64,000 bases of DNA from Pseudomonas sp. ok272 (GCF_900109995.1 NZ_FOCB01000001.1:248001-312000), one strand, 5' to 3'. Positions 8,248-18,170 are shown, numbered from the stretch's first letter. The notes: generated by a model not told the origin, from the sequence alone. Numbers and translations are program-made.

Positions 8248-11200
8248 ATGGGTTTCAATCTTTCCGCCTGGGCGCTGCGCAATCGCCAGATCGTACTGTT
8301 CCTGATGATCCTGCTGGCGGTTGTCGGCACGTTGTCCTACACCAAGCTGGGGCAGAGCGAAGACCCACCGTTCACCTTCAAGGCCATGGTGATCAAGACC
8401 AATTGGCCGGGGGCGACGGCCGAGGAGGTCTCGCGACAAGTCACCGAGCGCATTGAAAAGAAACTGATGGAAACCGGCGAGTACGACCGCATCGTGTCGT
8501 TCTCGCGCCCCGGTGAATCCCAGGTGACGTTCATCGCCCGGGACTCGATGCACTCCAAGGAAATCCCCGAGCTCTGGTACCAGGTGCGCAAGAAGGTCAG
8601 CGACATTCGCTATACCTTGCCGCCGGGCATCCAGGGACCGTTCTTCAACGATGAATTTGGTACCACCTTCGGCAATATCTACGCGCTGACCGGAGACGGT
8701 TTTGACTACGCGGTGCTCAAGGATTACGCCGACCGCATCCAGATCCAGCTGCAACGGGTCAAGGATGTGGGCAAGGTCGACCTGCTCGGGCTGCAGGACG
8801 AAAAGATCTGGGTTGAGTTATCCAACGTCAAACTCGCCACCCTCGGCTTGCCGCTGGCGGCGGTGCAGCAGGCACTGGAAGAGCAGAACGCAGTCTCCAA
8901 TGCCGGGTTCTTCGAAACCGACAGCGAGCGCTTGCCGCTGCGGGTGACCGGCAACTTCCAGACGGTCGAGCAGATCAAGGCGTTCCCGATCCGCGTGGGC
9001 GACCGCACGTTCCGTATTGGTGATGTGGCTGAGGTGCGCCGAGGTTTCAACGATCCTCCGGCCCCGCGCATGCGCTTCATGGGCGAGGACGCTATTGGCC
9101 TGGCCGTCGCGATGAAAGACGGCGGCGACATCCTGGTGCTGGGCAAGGCGCTGGAGCAGGAATTCAAGCGCATCCAGACCAACCTCCCGGCCGGTATGCA
9201 GTTGCGCAAGGTCTCGGATCAGCCCGCCGCCGTGAAAGCCGGCGTGGGTGAGTTCGTCCAGGTATTGATCGAGGCACTGGCGATTGTCTTGTTGGTGAGT
9301 TTCTTCTCCCTGGGCGTGCGCACCGGCATGGTGGTGGCCCTGTCGATCCCGTTGGTGTTGGCGATGACGTTCGCCTGCATGTACTACCTGGGGATCGGCC
9401 TGCACAAGATTTCCCTGGGCGCCCTGGTGCTGGCCCTGGGTTTGCTGGTGGACGACGCGATCATTGCCGTGGAAATGATGGCGATCAAGATGGAGCAGGG
9501 CTACGACCGAATCAAGGCGGCGAGTTTCGCCTGGACCAGCACGGCATTCCCGATGCTCACCGGGACCTTGATCACCGCCGCCGGCTTCCTGCCGATTGCC
9601 ACCGCGCAGTCCGGCACCGGCGAATACACCCGCTCGATCTTCCAGGTGGTGACCATCGCCTTGCTCGCGTCGTGGGTCGCGGCGGTGGTCTTTGTGCCTT
9701 ACCTGGGTGAGAAACTGCTGCCGGACCTGGCGAAAATTCACGCGGCCAAACACGGCGCTGGCCAGCCGGACCCCTATGCCACGCCTTTTTACCAGCGTGT
9801 GCGGCGCCTGGTGGAGTGGTGCGTCAGCCGGCGTAAAACCGTGATCACCTTGACCGTGGTGTTGTTCGTGGCCTCGGTGGTGCTGTTTCGCTTTGTCCCG
9901 CAGCAGTTCTTTCCGGCTTCCGGGCGATTGGAGCTGATGGTGGATCTGAAGTTGGCCGAAGGCGCGTCGCTGAGCAACACCACCGCCGAGGTCACACGCC
10001 TGGAAGCGCTGCTCAAGGAGCGCGCCGGTATCGACAACTACGTCGCCTATGTGGGCAACGGCTCGCCGCGTTTTTACCTGCCGCTGGATCAACAATTGCC
10101 GGCCGCCAGCTTCGCCCAATTCGTGGTGCTGGCCAACAATATCGAGGAGCGTGAAAAGCTGCGCACGTGGCTGATCGAAACCCTCAACGAACAATTCCCG
10201 GCCTTGCGCTCGCGGGTCACGCGCCTGGAAGTCGGGCCCCCCGTGGGCTATCCGGTGCAGTTCCGGGTGACCGGTGAACACATCGAGCAAGTGCGGGCCC
10301 TGGCGCGCAAGGTCGCGGCCAAGGTGCGGCAGAACCCCCATGTGGTCAACGTGCACCTGGATTGGGAAGAGCCGAGCAAGGTGGTGTACCTGAACGTCGA
10401 TCAGGACCGCGCCCGGGCCCTGGGTGTCAGCACGGCGAACCTGGCGAAGTTCCTCCAGAGCTCGCTCACCGGTTCCAGCGTCAGCCAGTACCGCGAAGAC
10501 AACGAGTTGATCGAGATCCTGTTGCGCGGCACCTTGAGCGAGCGCAGCGAGCTGTCCTCGCTGTCGAGCCTGGCGGTGCCCACCGATAACGGCAAAAGCG
10601 TCGCGCTCTCCCAGGTGGCGACCCTGGAGTACGGTTTCGAAGAGGGGATCATCTGGCACCGAAATCGCCTGCCGAACGTGACGGTGCGCGCCGACATCTA
10701 TGGCAAGGAGCAACCGTCGTCGCTGGTCCAGCAGATCCTGCCGAGCCTGGAGCCGATTCGCGCCGAGTTGCCGGACGGCTACCTGCTGGACGTCGGAGGC
10801 ACAGTGGAAGACTCCGTCCGTGGACAGGACTCGGTGAAAGCCGGCGTACCCTTGTTCATCGTGGTGGTGCTGACGTTGCTGATGCTGCAACTGCGCAGTT
10901 TCTCACGCACGGCGATGGTGTTTCTGACGGCGCCGCTGGGCTTGATCGGCGTCACCCTGTTCCTGATCGTGTTCCGCCAGCCATTCGGCTTCGTGGCCAT
11001 GCTCGGGACCATCGCACTGTCGGGGATGATCATGCGTAACTCGGTGATCCTGGTGGACCAGATCGAGCAGGACATCCGCGCCGGGCTCAAGCCCTGGAAC
11101 GCGATCATCGAAGCAACGGTGCGGCGCTTCCGCCCCATCGTCCTCACCGCCCTGGCCGCCGTGCTGGCGATGATTCCATTGTCGCGCAGCATCTTCTTCG

Positions 11201-11313
11201 GCCCGATGGCGGTGGCGATCATGGGGGGCTTGATCGTCGCAACGGCGCTGACCTTGTTGTTCCTGCCCGCGCTGTATGCGGCGTGGTTCAGGGTCAGGAA
11301 GGAGCCGGCGTGA
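8248..11313 (+). CDS. mexK: RND efflux transporter permease, MexK-like
   Basis: This is the inner-membrane proton/drug antiporter of the MexJK system, 1021 residues, normal for an HAE-type RND pump. It has a short cytoplasmic start and TM1 (IVLFLMILLAVVGTLSY), two large periplasmic loops (about 35-330 and 550-860), and two groups of TM helices. TM4 carries the essential paired aspartates in LVLALGLLVDDAIIAVEMMA (about residue 400). The second half repeats this plan with SGMIMRNSVILVDQIEQD near 930. In P. aeruginosa MexJK exports triclosan and erythromycin; the substrates here are inferred only. It is followed by a near-perfect hairpin and REP arm. Confidence 0.92.
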   Translation: MGFNLSAWALRNRQIVLFLMILLAVVGTLSYTKLGQSEDPPFTFKAMVIKTNWPGATAEEVSRQVTERIEKKLMETGEYDRIVSFSRPGESQVTFIARDSMHSKEIPELWYQVRKKVSDIRYTLPPGIQGPFFNDEFGTTFGNIYALTGDGFDYAVLKDYADRIQIQLQRVKDVGKVDLLGLQDEKIWVELSNVKLATLGLPLAAVQQALEEQNAVSNAGFFETDSERLPLRVTGNFQTVEQIKAFPIRVGDRTFRIGDVAEVRRGFNDPPAPRMRFMGEDAIGLAVAMKDGGDILVLGKALEQEFKRIQTNLPAGMQLRKVSDQPAAVKAGVGEFVQVLIEALAIVLLVSFFSLGVRTGMVVALSIPLVLAMTFACMYYLGIGLHKISLGALVLALGLLVDDAIIAVEMMAIKMEQGYDRIKAASFAWTSTAFPMLTGTLITAAGFLPIATAQSGTGEYTRSIFQVVTIALLASWVAAVVFVPYLGEKLLPDLAKIHAAKHGAGQPDPYATPFYQRVRRLVEWCVSRRKTVITLTVVLFVASVVLFRFVPQQFFPASGRLELMVDLKLAEGASLSNTTAEVTRLEALLKERAGIDNYVAYVGNGSPRFYLPLDQQLPAASFAQFVVLANNIEEREKLRTWLIETLNEQFPALRSRVTRLEVGPPVGYPVQFRVTGEHIEQVRALARKVAAKVRQNPHVVNVHLDWEEPSKVVYLNVDQDRARALGVSTANLAKFLQSSLTGSSVSQYREDNELIEILLRGTLSERSELSSLSSLAVPTDNGKSVALSQVATLEYGFEEGIIWHRNRLPNVTVRADIYGKEQPSSLVQQILPSLEPIRAELPDGYLLDVGGTVEDSVRGQDSVKAGVPLFIVVVLTLLMLQLRSFSRTAMVFLTAPLGLIGVTLFLIVFRQPFGFVAMLGTIALSGMIMRNSVILVDQIEQDIRAGLKPWNAIIEATVRRFRPIVLTALAAVLAMIPLSRSIFFGPMAVAIMGGLIVATALTLLFLPALYAAWFRVRKEPA

Positions 11314-11375
11314 TCGGGGACGTGCCGGTGATGCAGTGAGGGGCATGGGCGAGCGGCCGGACGGTGTTCCGTCTG

Positions 11376-11427
11376 CTCGCGAAGGTGGTCGGCATGCCGA
11401 CGCCTTCGCGAGCGGGCTCGCTCCCAC
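11376..11427. repeat. palindromic hairpin and REP arm after mexK
   Basis: CTCGCGAAGG (11376-11385) pairs with CCTTCGCGAG (11403-11412), and the perfect palindrome GTCGGCATGCCGAC (11388-11401) fills the centre, making an almost unbroken 37-nt hairpin. A complete REP arm ends at 11427, while the left arm is truncated, so this is a decayed REPIN. It sits between convergent mexK and the DUF4197 gene and could terminate transcription both ways. Confidence 0.75.
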
Positions 11428-11443
11428 GGGATGTGGGTGAGGC

Positions 11444-12133
11444 TTAGAGGGTCCCAAACACCTTTTTCGCCAAGCTGGTCGCGGCAGCGGCGGGGTTCTG
11501 GCGCAGGGTTTGTTCTTGCTTGCCGATCATCTCGAACAGGCCATTGAGCGCTTGTTCGGTGACGTAGTTTTCGATGTTGGCGTTCTTCGCATCCAGCACA
11601 CCGAGGGTGGCGGCCTGTCCGGCGAAGGCGTTGTACTGCTTGGCCAGGCCGACCTGGTCGGTGGCTTGCTTGACGATGGGCAGGAACTTGGCGCGGATCT
11701 GATCGCGGCTGCTCTTGTCCAGGTACTGGGTCGCCGACTCCTGGCCGCCGGTGAGGATGCCCTTGGCGTCGCTCACGCTCATGTTCTTGACCGCATTGAC
11801 TAGGATTGGCTGCGCCTGGGTGACGGCGGCCTCAGCGGCCTTGTTCATGCTGGTTTCCAGTTGATCGACCTGGGCGCCCATGCCGAACTGTTTCATCTTC
11901 TTGGCGACCTTGCCCAGGTTGCCGGGCAGTTCGATCTTCACCTCGGGGTTGTTGCTGAAGCCCCCGGGTGTGCCCAATTGCTTGACTGCCAACTGCGCTC
12001 CCTGGGTCAAGGCATCCTTGAGTCCACCGGTGGCGTCACCTTGCGACAGGTCGCCGAGGGACAGCGCCAGGGCGTTGGCACAGATCAGCAGGCCCGCACA
12101 CAGGCTGGCGACGCGAAGGGTAGGGCGGAGCAT
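11444..12133 (-). CDS. DUF4197 domain-containing exported protein
   Basis: The family's function is unknown. The product is 229 residues with a Sec signal peptide (MLRPTLRVASLCAGLLICANALA) that would send it to the periplasm. The mature part is alpha-helical and matches DUF4197: LSLGDLSQGDATGGLKDALTQGA at the start, then NPEVKIELPGNLGKV, the AKGILTGGQESATQYL block and a C-terminal ENYVTEQALNGLFEMIGKQE. I chose ATG 12133, not the longer start at 12160, because AAGGA lies just upstream and the signal peptide begins cleanly there. It is last in the plsB-ybaY-DUF4197 run on this strand. Confidence 0.9.
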   Translation of the reverse strand: MLRPTLRVASLCAGLLICANALALSLGDLSQGDATGGLKDALTQGAQLAVKQLGTPGGFSNNPEVKIELPGNLGKVAKKMKQFGMGAQVDQLETSMNKAAEAAVTQAQPILVNAVKNMSVSDAKGILTGGQESATQYLDKSSRDQIRAKFLPIVKQATDQVGLAKQYNAFAGQAATLGVLDAKNANIENYVTEQALNGLFEMIGKQEQTLRQNPAAAATSLAKKVFGTL

Positions 12134-12160
12134 GACGATATCCTTGTTCGAAAAAGACAC

Positions 12161-12559
12161 TTAGCGCACCGCGTCGACGCGGACTTTTAACGGCTGCGGA
12201 TCCTTGCCATCCAACAGCACGGCGTGGTGTTCGGTGGTGATGAAGATCAGCTTGCCCTGGTCTTCGATGCGCGCGCTGACCGAGTAGCGGTGGCCGGGCT
12301 CGACCAGCAGCGGGTCATAGCTTAAGTGGAACTTCAGCGGCACCTGGCCTTGGACCGGGCCTTGCTGTTGATCGATGATCTGCGCCGGCGCGTCGGCCCG
12401 GGACACATCCTGCAAGGTGACGCTCAGGGTCGCGGTCGGTGGCAGGGCGATGCGCTGCAGGTAGAACACTTCGCCATCCAGCGCTGTCTTGGGCGCGGAG
12501 GAGGGTGTTTGGCAGGCTGCCAGCAACGCGGCGGCGGCGAGCAGGGTGAGTTTTTTCAT
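12161..12559 (-). CDS. YbaY-family lipoprotein
   Basis: This is a small lipoprotein of 132 residues whose signal peptide ends in lipobox LAAC (Cys16). The mature domain (DGEVFYLQRIALPPTATLSV near 25-45, then FHLSYDPLLVEPGHRYSVSARIEDQGKLIFITTE) is the YbaY/type III secretion pilotin-like beta-sandwich; its role in E. coli is not settled. ATG 12559 (MKKLTLL) has GGAG 9 nt upstream; the in-frame upstream ATG at 12592 would give an unlikely N-terminus and is rejected. It follows plsB by 51 bp and precedes the DUF4197 gene by 27 bp, consistent with one operon. Confidence 0.9.
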   Translation of the reverse strand: MKKLTLLAAAALLAACQTPSSAPKTALDGEVFYLQRIALPPTATLSVTLQDVSRADAPAQIIDQQQGPVQGQVPLKFHLSYDPLLVEPGHRYSVSARIEDQGKLIFITTEHHAVLLDGKDPQPLKVRVDAVR

Positions 12560-12577
12560 CGGTAATCTCCGTGTCGA

Positions 12578-12602
12578 AGGCGCCGAACCCATGTTGGCGC
12601 CT
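12578..12602 (-). other. hairpin between plsB and the YbaY-like gene
   Basis: A perfect 7-bp stem, AGGCGCC with GGCGCCT, and an 11-nt loop lie just after the plsB stop. There is no T-tract, so it is more likely a processing or stability hairpin, or a partial attenuator, than a terminator. Confidence 0.45.
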
Positions 12603-12610
12603 GGAACAAT

Positions 12611-15115
12611 CTAGACGGTTTGCGGCGGTGGCGCCGGTTGGTCGGCCGCATCTTCACTGCGATGCAGTGCGACCTGGCGAATCGACAGGCGAATCTCCGC
12701 CGGCAGTACGCGCTTGGCAGCGCCTTCGGCCAGTTCGCCGAGCAGTTCGTGGTAGCTCAGCTTGCCGGCCTCGTCGCGACGCACGACGCCCTGGTCGAGC
12801 AGGGTCTGGATGAAGTGGCGGAACAGGCTCTTGTCGAAGAATTCCGGGGCGTTCAGGCCGTGCAGGATCGACAGGCGCTGGGCCATGACGGTGCACAGGT
12901 CTTCCAGCTCTTCGGCGCTGAGGGTGTTCTGGCCGCTGTTGAGCAGCAGCGAGATCGCCATGTAGAAGCGTTGCAGGGTCTGGGCGATGCTCTTGGACAG
13001 CAGGGTTAGCAGCACGAAGTGCCGCGAGCTTGGCGCCGGACGCAGGTACACGTCGTTCTCCAGGCGCAGCAGGCCTTGTTCGACAAACGCTTCGAGCCAT
13101 TGATCGACCACGCCGTCCAACTCGTCCAGCGACCAGCGAATGAACAGCTCCGATTGCAGGTACGGATACAGCGCGTGGGTGTAGCGCAGGATCTGTTCGC
13201 GGGTCATCCGCGAGGCGCTCTGGAAGAAGCTGGCCAGCAGCGCCGGCAGGGCGAAGATGTGCAGCACGTTGTTGCGGTAGTAGGTCATCAGGACGGCATT
13301 TTGCTCGTCCAGGTAAAGGATCTTGCCCAGGGCGTCGCTTTGCTCCGAGAGCAGGTCCATGTCCTTGACGTATTCGATCAGCGCCCGGCCATCGCCTTCG
13401 GGCAAGGTGGTGTGTGGCGAGTAAGGCACACGGCGCAGCAGTGCCAGATAGAGGTCCAGCACCCGCGCCATCGCGCGGTCGTCCAGGGCCAGGCGACTGG
13501 TGGACAGCAGCGCCAGGGCCACCAGGTTGACCGGGTTGATCGCCGCGGCTTCGTTCAAGTGCCGCGCCACGCGCTCGCCCAAGCGGTTGGTGGTCTCATT
13601 GAGCCAGGCCGGCTTGAACTGTGGGCCCAGGTCCTGGCTGCGCCAGTCCGGTTGCTCGCTGTCGAGGAACTCGGCCAGCTTGATCGGCTCGCCGAAGTTC
13701 ACCGCCACCTGGCCAAAGCGCTGCTTGAGCGCGCCGATGACCTTGAAGATGTCGAAGATCGATTCTTTCTTCTTGCTTGCCCCGCGCAGCTCGCCCAGAT
13801 AAGTACGGCCTTCCAGTACGCGCTCGTAGCCGATGTACACCGGCACGAAGACAATCGGCATGCGCGAGGAGCGCAGGAAGCTGCGCAGGGTGATCGCCAG
13901 CATCCCGGTCTTGGGTTGCAGCATGCGCCCGGTACGCGAGCGACCGCCCTCGACGAAGTACTCCACCGGGAAGCCCTTGGTGAACAAGGTGTGCAGATAT
14001 TCGTTGAACACCGAGGTGTAGAGCGGGTTGCCCTTGAACGTGCGGCGCATGAAAAACGCCCCGCCACGGCGCAGCAAGTTGCCCATCCCCGGCATGTTGA
14101 GGTTGATCCCGGCGGCGATGTGCGGCGGGGTCAGGCCATTCTTGAACAGCAGGTAGGACAACAGCAGGTAGTCGATGTGGCTGCGGTGGCACGGCACGTA
14201 GATGACTTCGTGGCCCGGTGCGATCTTTTGCACGCCTTCGATGTGGTTGACCTTGATCCCGTCGTAGATCTTGTTCCAGAACCAGCTCAGGACCACTTCG
14301 AGGAAGCGGATGGCGGTGTAGGTGTAGTCCGAGGCGATCTCATTGCCATAACGCAGCGCCTGGGCCTTGGCCTTCTCGGGGGAGATGTTCTCGCGCTCGG
14401 CCTCATCAAGGATGGCTTGCTTGACCAGCGGCTGGTTGAGCAGGCCCTTGACCAGGTTGCGGCGGTGGGAGATGTCCGGGCCGATGACGGCGGCCTTGAG
14501 GTTGCGAAAGTGCACCCGCAGGATGCGCTGGGCCATGCGCACGGTACGCTCGTGGCCCTTGTTGTGTTCGATCAGTTCGCGCAGGTGGATCGGTGCGGAG
14601 AACTGCACCCGGGTCTTGCGGCCCAGCACAATGATGCTCAGCAGGCGGCGCAAGCGCCCGGTGACCGCCCAGCTGTCGGCGAACAACAGTTTCCAGGGGC
14701 TGGATTCGCTGTCTGGCGACTGCCCCCAGAACACGCTGACCGGAATGATCTGCGCGTCTTCGGCGGCGTTCTGGGTCAGGGCGCTGACCAGGCGGGTCAA
14801 GGTCGGCGGCGCGCCACGTTTGTCCTGGCGGCCGAGCCAGTCGGGCTCCGGCGTCAGGTAGAAGAACGCGGCGGGTTCCACCAGGTTACCCACCGCTACC
14901 GGCAGCACCGGGCGCGGCAGGCCGGCCTTGGTGCACTCGGTGTCGACCACGGCCAGGTCACTCAACGAGGGGTTTTGCAGGACGTAAAACACCGGGCGAC
15001 TGCGGTCGAGGTCGAGGGTCAGGGACGACTGGTTGATCGTCTCGGAGCGAACCCAGAGGTACAACAGTCGACGCACGGTACCAAACACAAGACGGCGAAA
15101 CGGGGAGCGGGTCAT
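12611..15115 (-). CDS. plsB: glycerol-3-phosphate 1-O-acyltransferase
   Basis: PlsB performs the first step of phospholipid synthesis, acylating position 1 of sn-glycerol-3-phosphate at the inner membrane. The product is 834 residues, the normal large PlsB form (not PlsY). The catalytic block I is [17 protein letters not shown] (His-x4-Asp, near residue 305), block [23 protein letters not shown] near 390 and block [18 protein letters not shown] near 420. The C-terminal third is the PlsB-specific helical region. It is first in an operon with two envelope genes and diverges from the cold-shock gene. Confidence 0.97.
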   Translation of the reverse strand: MTRSPFRRLVFGTVRRLLYLWVRSETINQSSLTLDLDRSRPVFYVLQNPSLSDLAVVDTECTKAGLPRPVLPVAVGNLVEPAAFFYLTPEPDWLGRQDKRGAPPTLTRLVSALTQNAAEDAQIIPVSVFWGQSPDSESSPWKLLFADSWAVTGRLRRLLSIIVLGRKTRVQFSAPIHLRELIEHNKGHERTVRMAQRILRVHFRNLKAAVIGPDISHRRNLVKGLLNQPLVKQAILDEAERENISPEKAKAQALRYGNEIASDYTYTAIRFLEVVLSWFWNKIYDGIKVNHIEGVQKIAPGHEVIYVPCHRSHIDYLLLSYLLFKNGLTPPHIAAGINLNMPGMGNLLRRGGAFFMRRTFKGNPLYTSVFNEYLHTLFTKGFPVEYFVEGGRSRTGRMLQPKTGMLAITLRSFLRSSRMPIVFVPVYIGYERVLEGRTYLGELRGASKKKESIFDIFKVIGALKQRFGQVAVNFGEPIKLAEFLDSEQPDWRSQDLGPQFKPAWLNETTNRLGERVARHLNEAAAINPVNLVALALLSTSRLALDDRAMARVLDLYLALLRRVPYSPHTTLPEGDGRALIEYVKDMDLLSEQSDALGKILYLDEQNAVLMTYYRNNVLHIFALPALLASFFQSASRMTREQILRYTHALYPYLQSELFIRWSLDELDGVVDQWLEAFVEQGLLRLENDVYLRPAPSSRHFVLLTLLSKSIAQTLQRFYMAISLLLNSGQNTLSAEELEDLCTVMAQRLSILHGLNAPEFFDKSLFRHFIQTLLDQGVVRRDEAGKLSYHELLGELAEGAAKRVLPAEIRLSIRQVALHRSEDAADQPAPPPQTV

Positions 15116-15214
15116 ACGGCATCTGCTTTAGTTGAAAAAACCGAGCGACTGCTCGGGGCCGGTAGTGTGCCGGATTCATCGAAAATCGGCAAAAAAGCAC
15201 CGAAGTAAAGTGAG

Positions 15215-15242
15215 TTGAGAGTTTTCACGGCTGTCATATACT
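15215..15242 (+). promoter_or_regulatory. candidate promoter of the cold-shock gene
   Basis: TTGAGA (15215-15220) and TATACT (15237-15242) are separated by 16 bp and match sigma70 consensus well. The transcript would have a 5' leader of about 110 nt before ATG 15360, the kind of long leader that cold-shock mRNAs use for temperature-dependent folding. Confidence 0.6.
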
Positions 15243-15359
15243 CGGCCCGCGATTTGCCACTATCGAGGCTGTCCACGACAGCTCGGCGAGACCTGGCAGG
15301 CGCCATAAAGACTTGTCCATGAACAGGTCGATTCAATAATAAAAAGGGAGTACTGATTG

Positions 15360-15569
15360 ATGGCAACGCGCGAGATCGGCAACGTTAAGTGGTTCAACGA
15401 CGCCAAGGGCTACGGTTTTATTCAACGCGAAGGCGGGGCAGACGTGTTTGTGCACTACCGCGCGATCCGTGGCGAAGGCCACCGTTCGTTGGCCGAGGGC
15501 CAGCAGGTGGAATACGCCGTGGTGGACGGGCAGAAGGGTTTGCAGGCTGAAGACGTCGTGGGGTTGTAA
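15360..15569 (+). CDS. cold-shock domain protein
   Basis: A 69-residue single-domain OB-fold nucleic-acid-binding protein of the CspA family. RNP1 is KGYGFI (residues 18-23) and RNP2 is VFVHY (residues 30-34); the opening GNVKWFN is typical. These proteins melt secondary structure in RNA or act as transcription antiterminators. The ATG at 15360 follows AAGGGAG at good spacing; the in-frame TTG one codon earlier is unlikely. In P. aeruginosa a csp gene adjoins the rlmA-dapE-ndvB block (from memory), as here. Confidence 0.93.
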   Translation: MATREIGNVKWFNDAKGYGFIQREGGADVFVHYRAIRGEGHRSLAEGQQVEYAVVDGQKGLQAEDVVGL

Positions 15570-15580
15570 CCCCATCTTTT
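15560..15580 (+). terminator. short hairpin terminator at the end of the cold-shock gene
   Basis: GGGGT (15560-15564) pairs with ACCCC (15569-15573) around a TGTA loop, followed by ATCTTTT. The stem overlaps the stop codon. The stem is short, so strength is uncertain; a REPIN follows. Confidence 0.45.
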
Positions 15581-15599
15581 CAGAGCACTGAAAATCCAT

Positions 15600-15685
15600 G
15601 TGGGAGCGGGCTTGCCCGCGAATGAGGCGATGCGGTCTGTCAGGTTAACCGTGTCATCGTTCTTCGCGAGCAAGCCCGCTCCCAC
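15600..15685. repeat. REPIN between the cold-shock gene and the 125-aa gene
   Basis: The arms are GTGGGAGCGGGCTTGCCCGC (from 15600) and its inverted copy GCGAGCAAGCCCGCTCCCAC (ending 15685). This is the CGGGCTTGCCCGC subtype, different from the GAGCCTGCTC subtype at 2458 and 24430. Confidence 0.85.
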
Positions 15686-15707
15686 ATTTGATCCGTGCTG
15701 TTCAGGG

Positions 15708-16085
15708 TTATACGGTCTTCCAGGTGATCTCTTCTTCACCGTCCGCGCTGATGCGCATCCAGCGATCGGCCGTTTCTTCACCTTCTTCCTCGACCCAGGT
15801 CCCCGGCGCGCAGCGCACTTCGACGTTCAGCGCGGCAAAGGCGGCGCGGGCGCAGGCGAGATCGTCGTCCCACGGCGTCTGGTCACTTTCCAGGTACAGG
15901 CTGTTCCATTTGCCCACGGCCTTTGGCAGCCAGGTCACCGGCACGTTGCCGGCCTTGCACTTCCAGGTCTGGCCCTTCTGCACCCAGTCGGTGCACGGAC
16001 CCAATGCCGCACCCAGCCAAGTGGCGATGGCCTTGTGGTCGACGTCGGCGTCCTTGAGGTAAATCTCGATATCGGGTTGGCGCAT
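15708..16085 (-). CDS. conserved hypothetical protein, 125 aa
   Basis: No function recognised. The product has 125 residues, no signal peptide or membrane helix, and is acidic at its C-terminus (WVEEEGEETADRWMRISADGEEEITWKTV). It begins MRQPDIEIYLKDADVDHKAIATWLGAALG, a beta-alpha start, and has three cysteines (CTDW, WKCKAG, VRCAPG). It is codirectional with rlmA and dapE but separated from rlmA by 86 bp. The position between csp and rlmA is, from memory, shared with P. aeruginosa, which suggests a genuine conserved gene. Confidence 0.8.
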   Translation of the reverse strand: MRQPDIEIYLKDADVDHKAIATWLGAALGPCTDWVQKGQTWKCKAGNVPVTWLPKAVGKWNSLYLESDQTPWDDDLACARAAFAALNVEVRCAPGTWVEEEGEETADRWMRISADGEEEITWKTV

Positions 16086-16171
16086 GGATGTTCCTCACTG
16101 CGGGTTACGAAAAATCCATTCGCGGATTTAGCCGGCCATGGGCAGGTGCCCAGGGCCAAGAAGGTTAAAGG

Positions 16172-16981
16172 TTAGGACAAAACGAAGTAATCGTAGCGCA
16201 TCGACACGCTGACCTCGAACGGCTCGGCCTGTTCGATGACGGCTGCCCGGCGCTCGGCACTGGCGCGCCAGCCGTGGGGCGTCATGGCCAGCAGGTTGGC
16301 GCGGTCCTGGGGTTGGTCCAGGGTCAGCTTGAAGTCCAGGGTTTCGCTGTGTTGCAGCGACATGCCCTCGGGTACCAGCGCCAAGTGCTTGTCGTCGGTG
16401 TACTCGCGCACTTCGTCGTACAAGCGCTCGCGCAGTTCCATCAAGTGGCCGCTGGTCGGTCCGACTTTCATCAGGCCGCCGCCAGGGCTGAGCAGGCGCT
16501 TGGCCTCCAGCCAGTCGAGCGGGCTGAAGACGCTGGCCAGGAACTGGCAACTGGCATCGGCCAGCGGCACGCGGGCCATGCTGGCGATCAACCAGGTCAC
16601 CTGCGGGTTGCGCTTGCAGGCGCGCTTCACCGCTTCGCGGGAGATGTCCAGCGCGTAGCCATCGGCCTGGGGCAGGGCGTCGGCGATTTGTGCGGTGTAG
16701 TAACCCTCGCCACAGCCGATGTCCAGCCAGCGCTGGGGCGCGCGTTCTGCGGCCAGTTCGGCCAGGCGCTTGGCTACCGGGGCGTAATGCCCGGCGTTGA
16801 GGAAGTCGCGGCGGGCCTCGACCATGGCCAGGTTGTCACCGGGGTCGCGGCTGTTCTTGTGCTGCACCGGCAGCAGGTTCAGGTAACCCTGGCGGGCACG
16901 GTCGAAGCGGTGCCCGGCCGGGCACGCCACGCCATTGTCGACCGCATGGAGCGGCGCGCTGCAAAGGGGGCAGGCGAGCAT
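16172..16981 (-). CDS. rlmA: 23S rRNA (guanine-N1)-methyltransferase, RlmA/RrmA family
   Basis: RlmA methylates N1 of G745 of 23S rRNA (E. coli numbering). The product is 269 residues. The N-terminal zinc finger is CPLC-x12-C-x3-H (residues 4-22 region, LACPLCSAPLHAVDNGVACPAGHRFD with the four ligands), followed by GYLNLLPVQ and the motif-I SAM site WLDIGCGEGYYT near 88-99. The start codon shares one base with the dapE stop (TGATG), so the two genes are translationally coupled although their products belong to different pathways. Homologues in other bacteria also include the G748 methyltransferase. Confidence 0.92.
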   Translation of the reverse strand: MLACPLCSAPLHAVDNGVACPAGHRFDRARQGYLNLLPVQHKNSRDPGDNLAMVEARRDFLNAGHYAPVAKRLAELAAERAPQRWLDIGCGEGYYTAQIADALPQADGYALDISREAVKRACKRNPQVTWLIASMARVPLADASCQFLASVFSPLDWLEAKRLLSPGGGLMKVGPTSGHLMELRERLYDEVREYTDDKHLALVPEGMSLQHSETLDFKLTLDQPQDRANLLAMTPHGWRASAERRAAVIEQAEPFEVSVSMRYDYFVLS

Positions 16982-18132
16982 CAGGCGAGCAACTTGATCA
17001 GGGTCTGGTAGTAGATGTCGGTCAGCACATCGAGGTCCGCGGCCAATACCCGCTCATTGATCTGGTGGATCGTCGCGTTGACCGGGCCCAACTCGACCAC
17101 CTGGGTGCCCATGGTGGCGATGAAGCGCCCGTCCGAGGTACCGCCGCTGGTGGAGGCGCGGGTGTCGCGGCCGGTGACGGCCTTGATGCTGGCCGACACG
17201 GCGTCGAGCAAGGCGCCCGGCTCGGTGAGGAACGGCAGGCCGGATAGCGCCCAGTCGATGTGCCAGTCCAGGCCATGCGTGTCGAGGATCACTGCCACGC
17301 GCTGTTGCAGGCCTTCGACGGTGGATTCGGTAGAGAAGCGGAAGTTGAACACCGCCACCAGGTCGCCGGGGATCACGTTGGTCGCGCCGGTGCCGGAGTT
17401 GAGGTTGGAGATCTGGAAGCTGGTCGGCGGGAAGAAGTCGTTGCCGTCGTCCCAGTGCTCGGCGGCCAGTTCGGCCAGGGCCGGGGCGGCGAGGTGGATC
17501 GGGTTCTTTGCCAGGTGCGGGTAGGCCACGTGGCCCTGCTTGCCGCGCACGGTGAGCTTGGCGCCGAGGGAGCCGCGACGACCGTTCTTGACCACGTCAC
17601 CGACCAGGGTGGTGCTCGACGGTTCGCCGACGATGCACCAGTCCAGGCGCTCCTTGCGGGCCATGAGGCGCTCGACCACGGCTTTGGTGCCGTGATGGGC
17701 CGGACCTTCTTCGTCGCTGGTGATCAGGAAGGCCACCTTGCCCTTGTGGTCCGGGTAGTCGGCGACAAAACGCTCGGCCGCCACGGTCATGGCCGCCAGG
17801 CTGCCTTTCATGTCTGCTGCGCCGCGGCCGCAGAGCATGCCGTGTTCGTCGATCAGGGCATTGAACGGGTCGATCTGCCAGGCCGCTACCGGGCCGGTGG
17901 GGACAACGTCGGTGTGACCGGCGAAGCACAGCACCGGGCCGTCGTGGCGGCCATGGGTGGCCCAGAAGTTATCCACATCCTCGATGCGCATCGGCTCAAG
18001 GGCAAAGCCGGCATCGCCCAGGCGCTGCATCATCTGCTTCTGGCAATCGGCGTCCACCGGCGTGACGGAAGGACGGCGGATCAGGTCGATGGCCAGTTGG
18101 AGGGTCGGCGAAAGGTCGGCGTGGGCCGTCAT
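16981..18132 (-). CDS. dapE: succinyl-diaminopimelate desuccinylase
   Basis: DapE hydrolyses N-succinyl-LL-diaminopimelate to LL-DAP and succinate, a late step of lysine and peptidoglycan synthesis. The product is 383 residues, normal for this di-zinc M20 peptidase relative. Metal-binding motifs are [14 protein letters not shown] (His/Asp ligands), DMKGSLAAM, and [15 protein letters not shown] with the catalytic Glu; a dimerisation domain is inserted at about 180-290. ATG 18132 has GGAG at proper spacing; the longer frame from 18162 is not needed. The companion genes dapD and dapC lie 7-10 kb away on the same strand. Confidence 0.96.
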   Translation of the reverse strand: MTAHADLSPTLQLAIDLIRRPSVTPVDADCQKQMMQRLGDAGFALEPMRIEDVDNFWATHGRHDGPVLCFAGHTDVVPTGPVAAWQIDPFNALIDEHGMLCGRGAADMKGSLAAMTVAAERFVADYPDHKGKVAFLITSDEEGPAHHGTKAVVERLMARKERLDWCIVGEPSSTTLVGDVVKNGRRGSLGAKLTVRGKQGHVAYPHLAKNPIHLAAPALAELAAEHWDDGNDFFPPTSFQISNLNSGTGATNVIPGDLVAVFNFRFSTESTVEGLQQRVAVILDTHGLDWHIDWALSGLPFLTEPGALLDAVSASIKAVTGRDTRASTSGGTSDGRFIATMGTQVVELGPVNATIHQINERVLAADLDVLTDIYYQTLIKLLA

Positions 18133-18170
18133 GGAAAACTCCGGAAACATGAAATTGGGCACAGGCTAAT

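Noticed and set aside
8818..10890. A 690-codon open frame antisense to mexK
   Set aside because: It is a codon-bias shadow of mexK with Gln/His/Arg-rich translation and no motif.
13019..15208. A 729-codon open frame antisense to plsB
   Set aside because: A shadow of plsB; the plsB frame has intact catalytic blocks.
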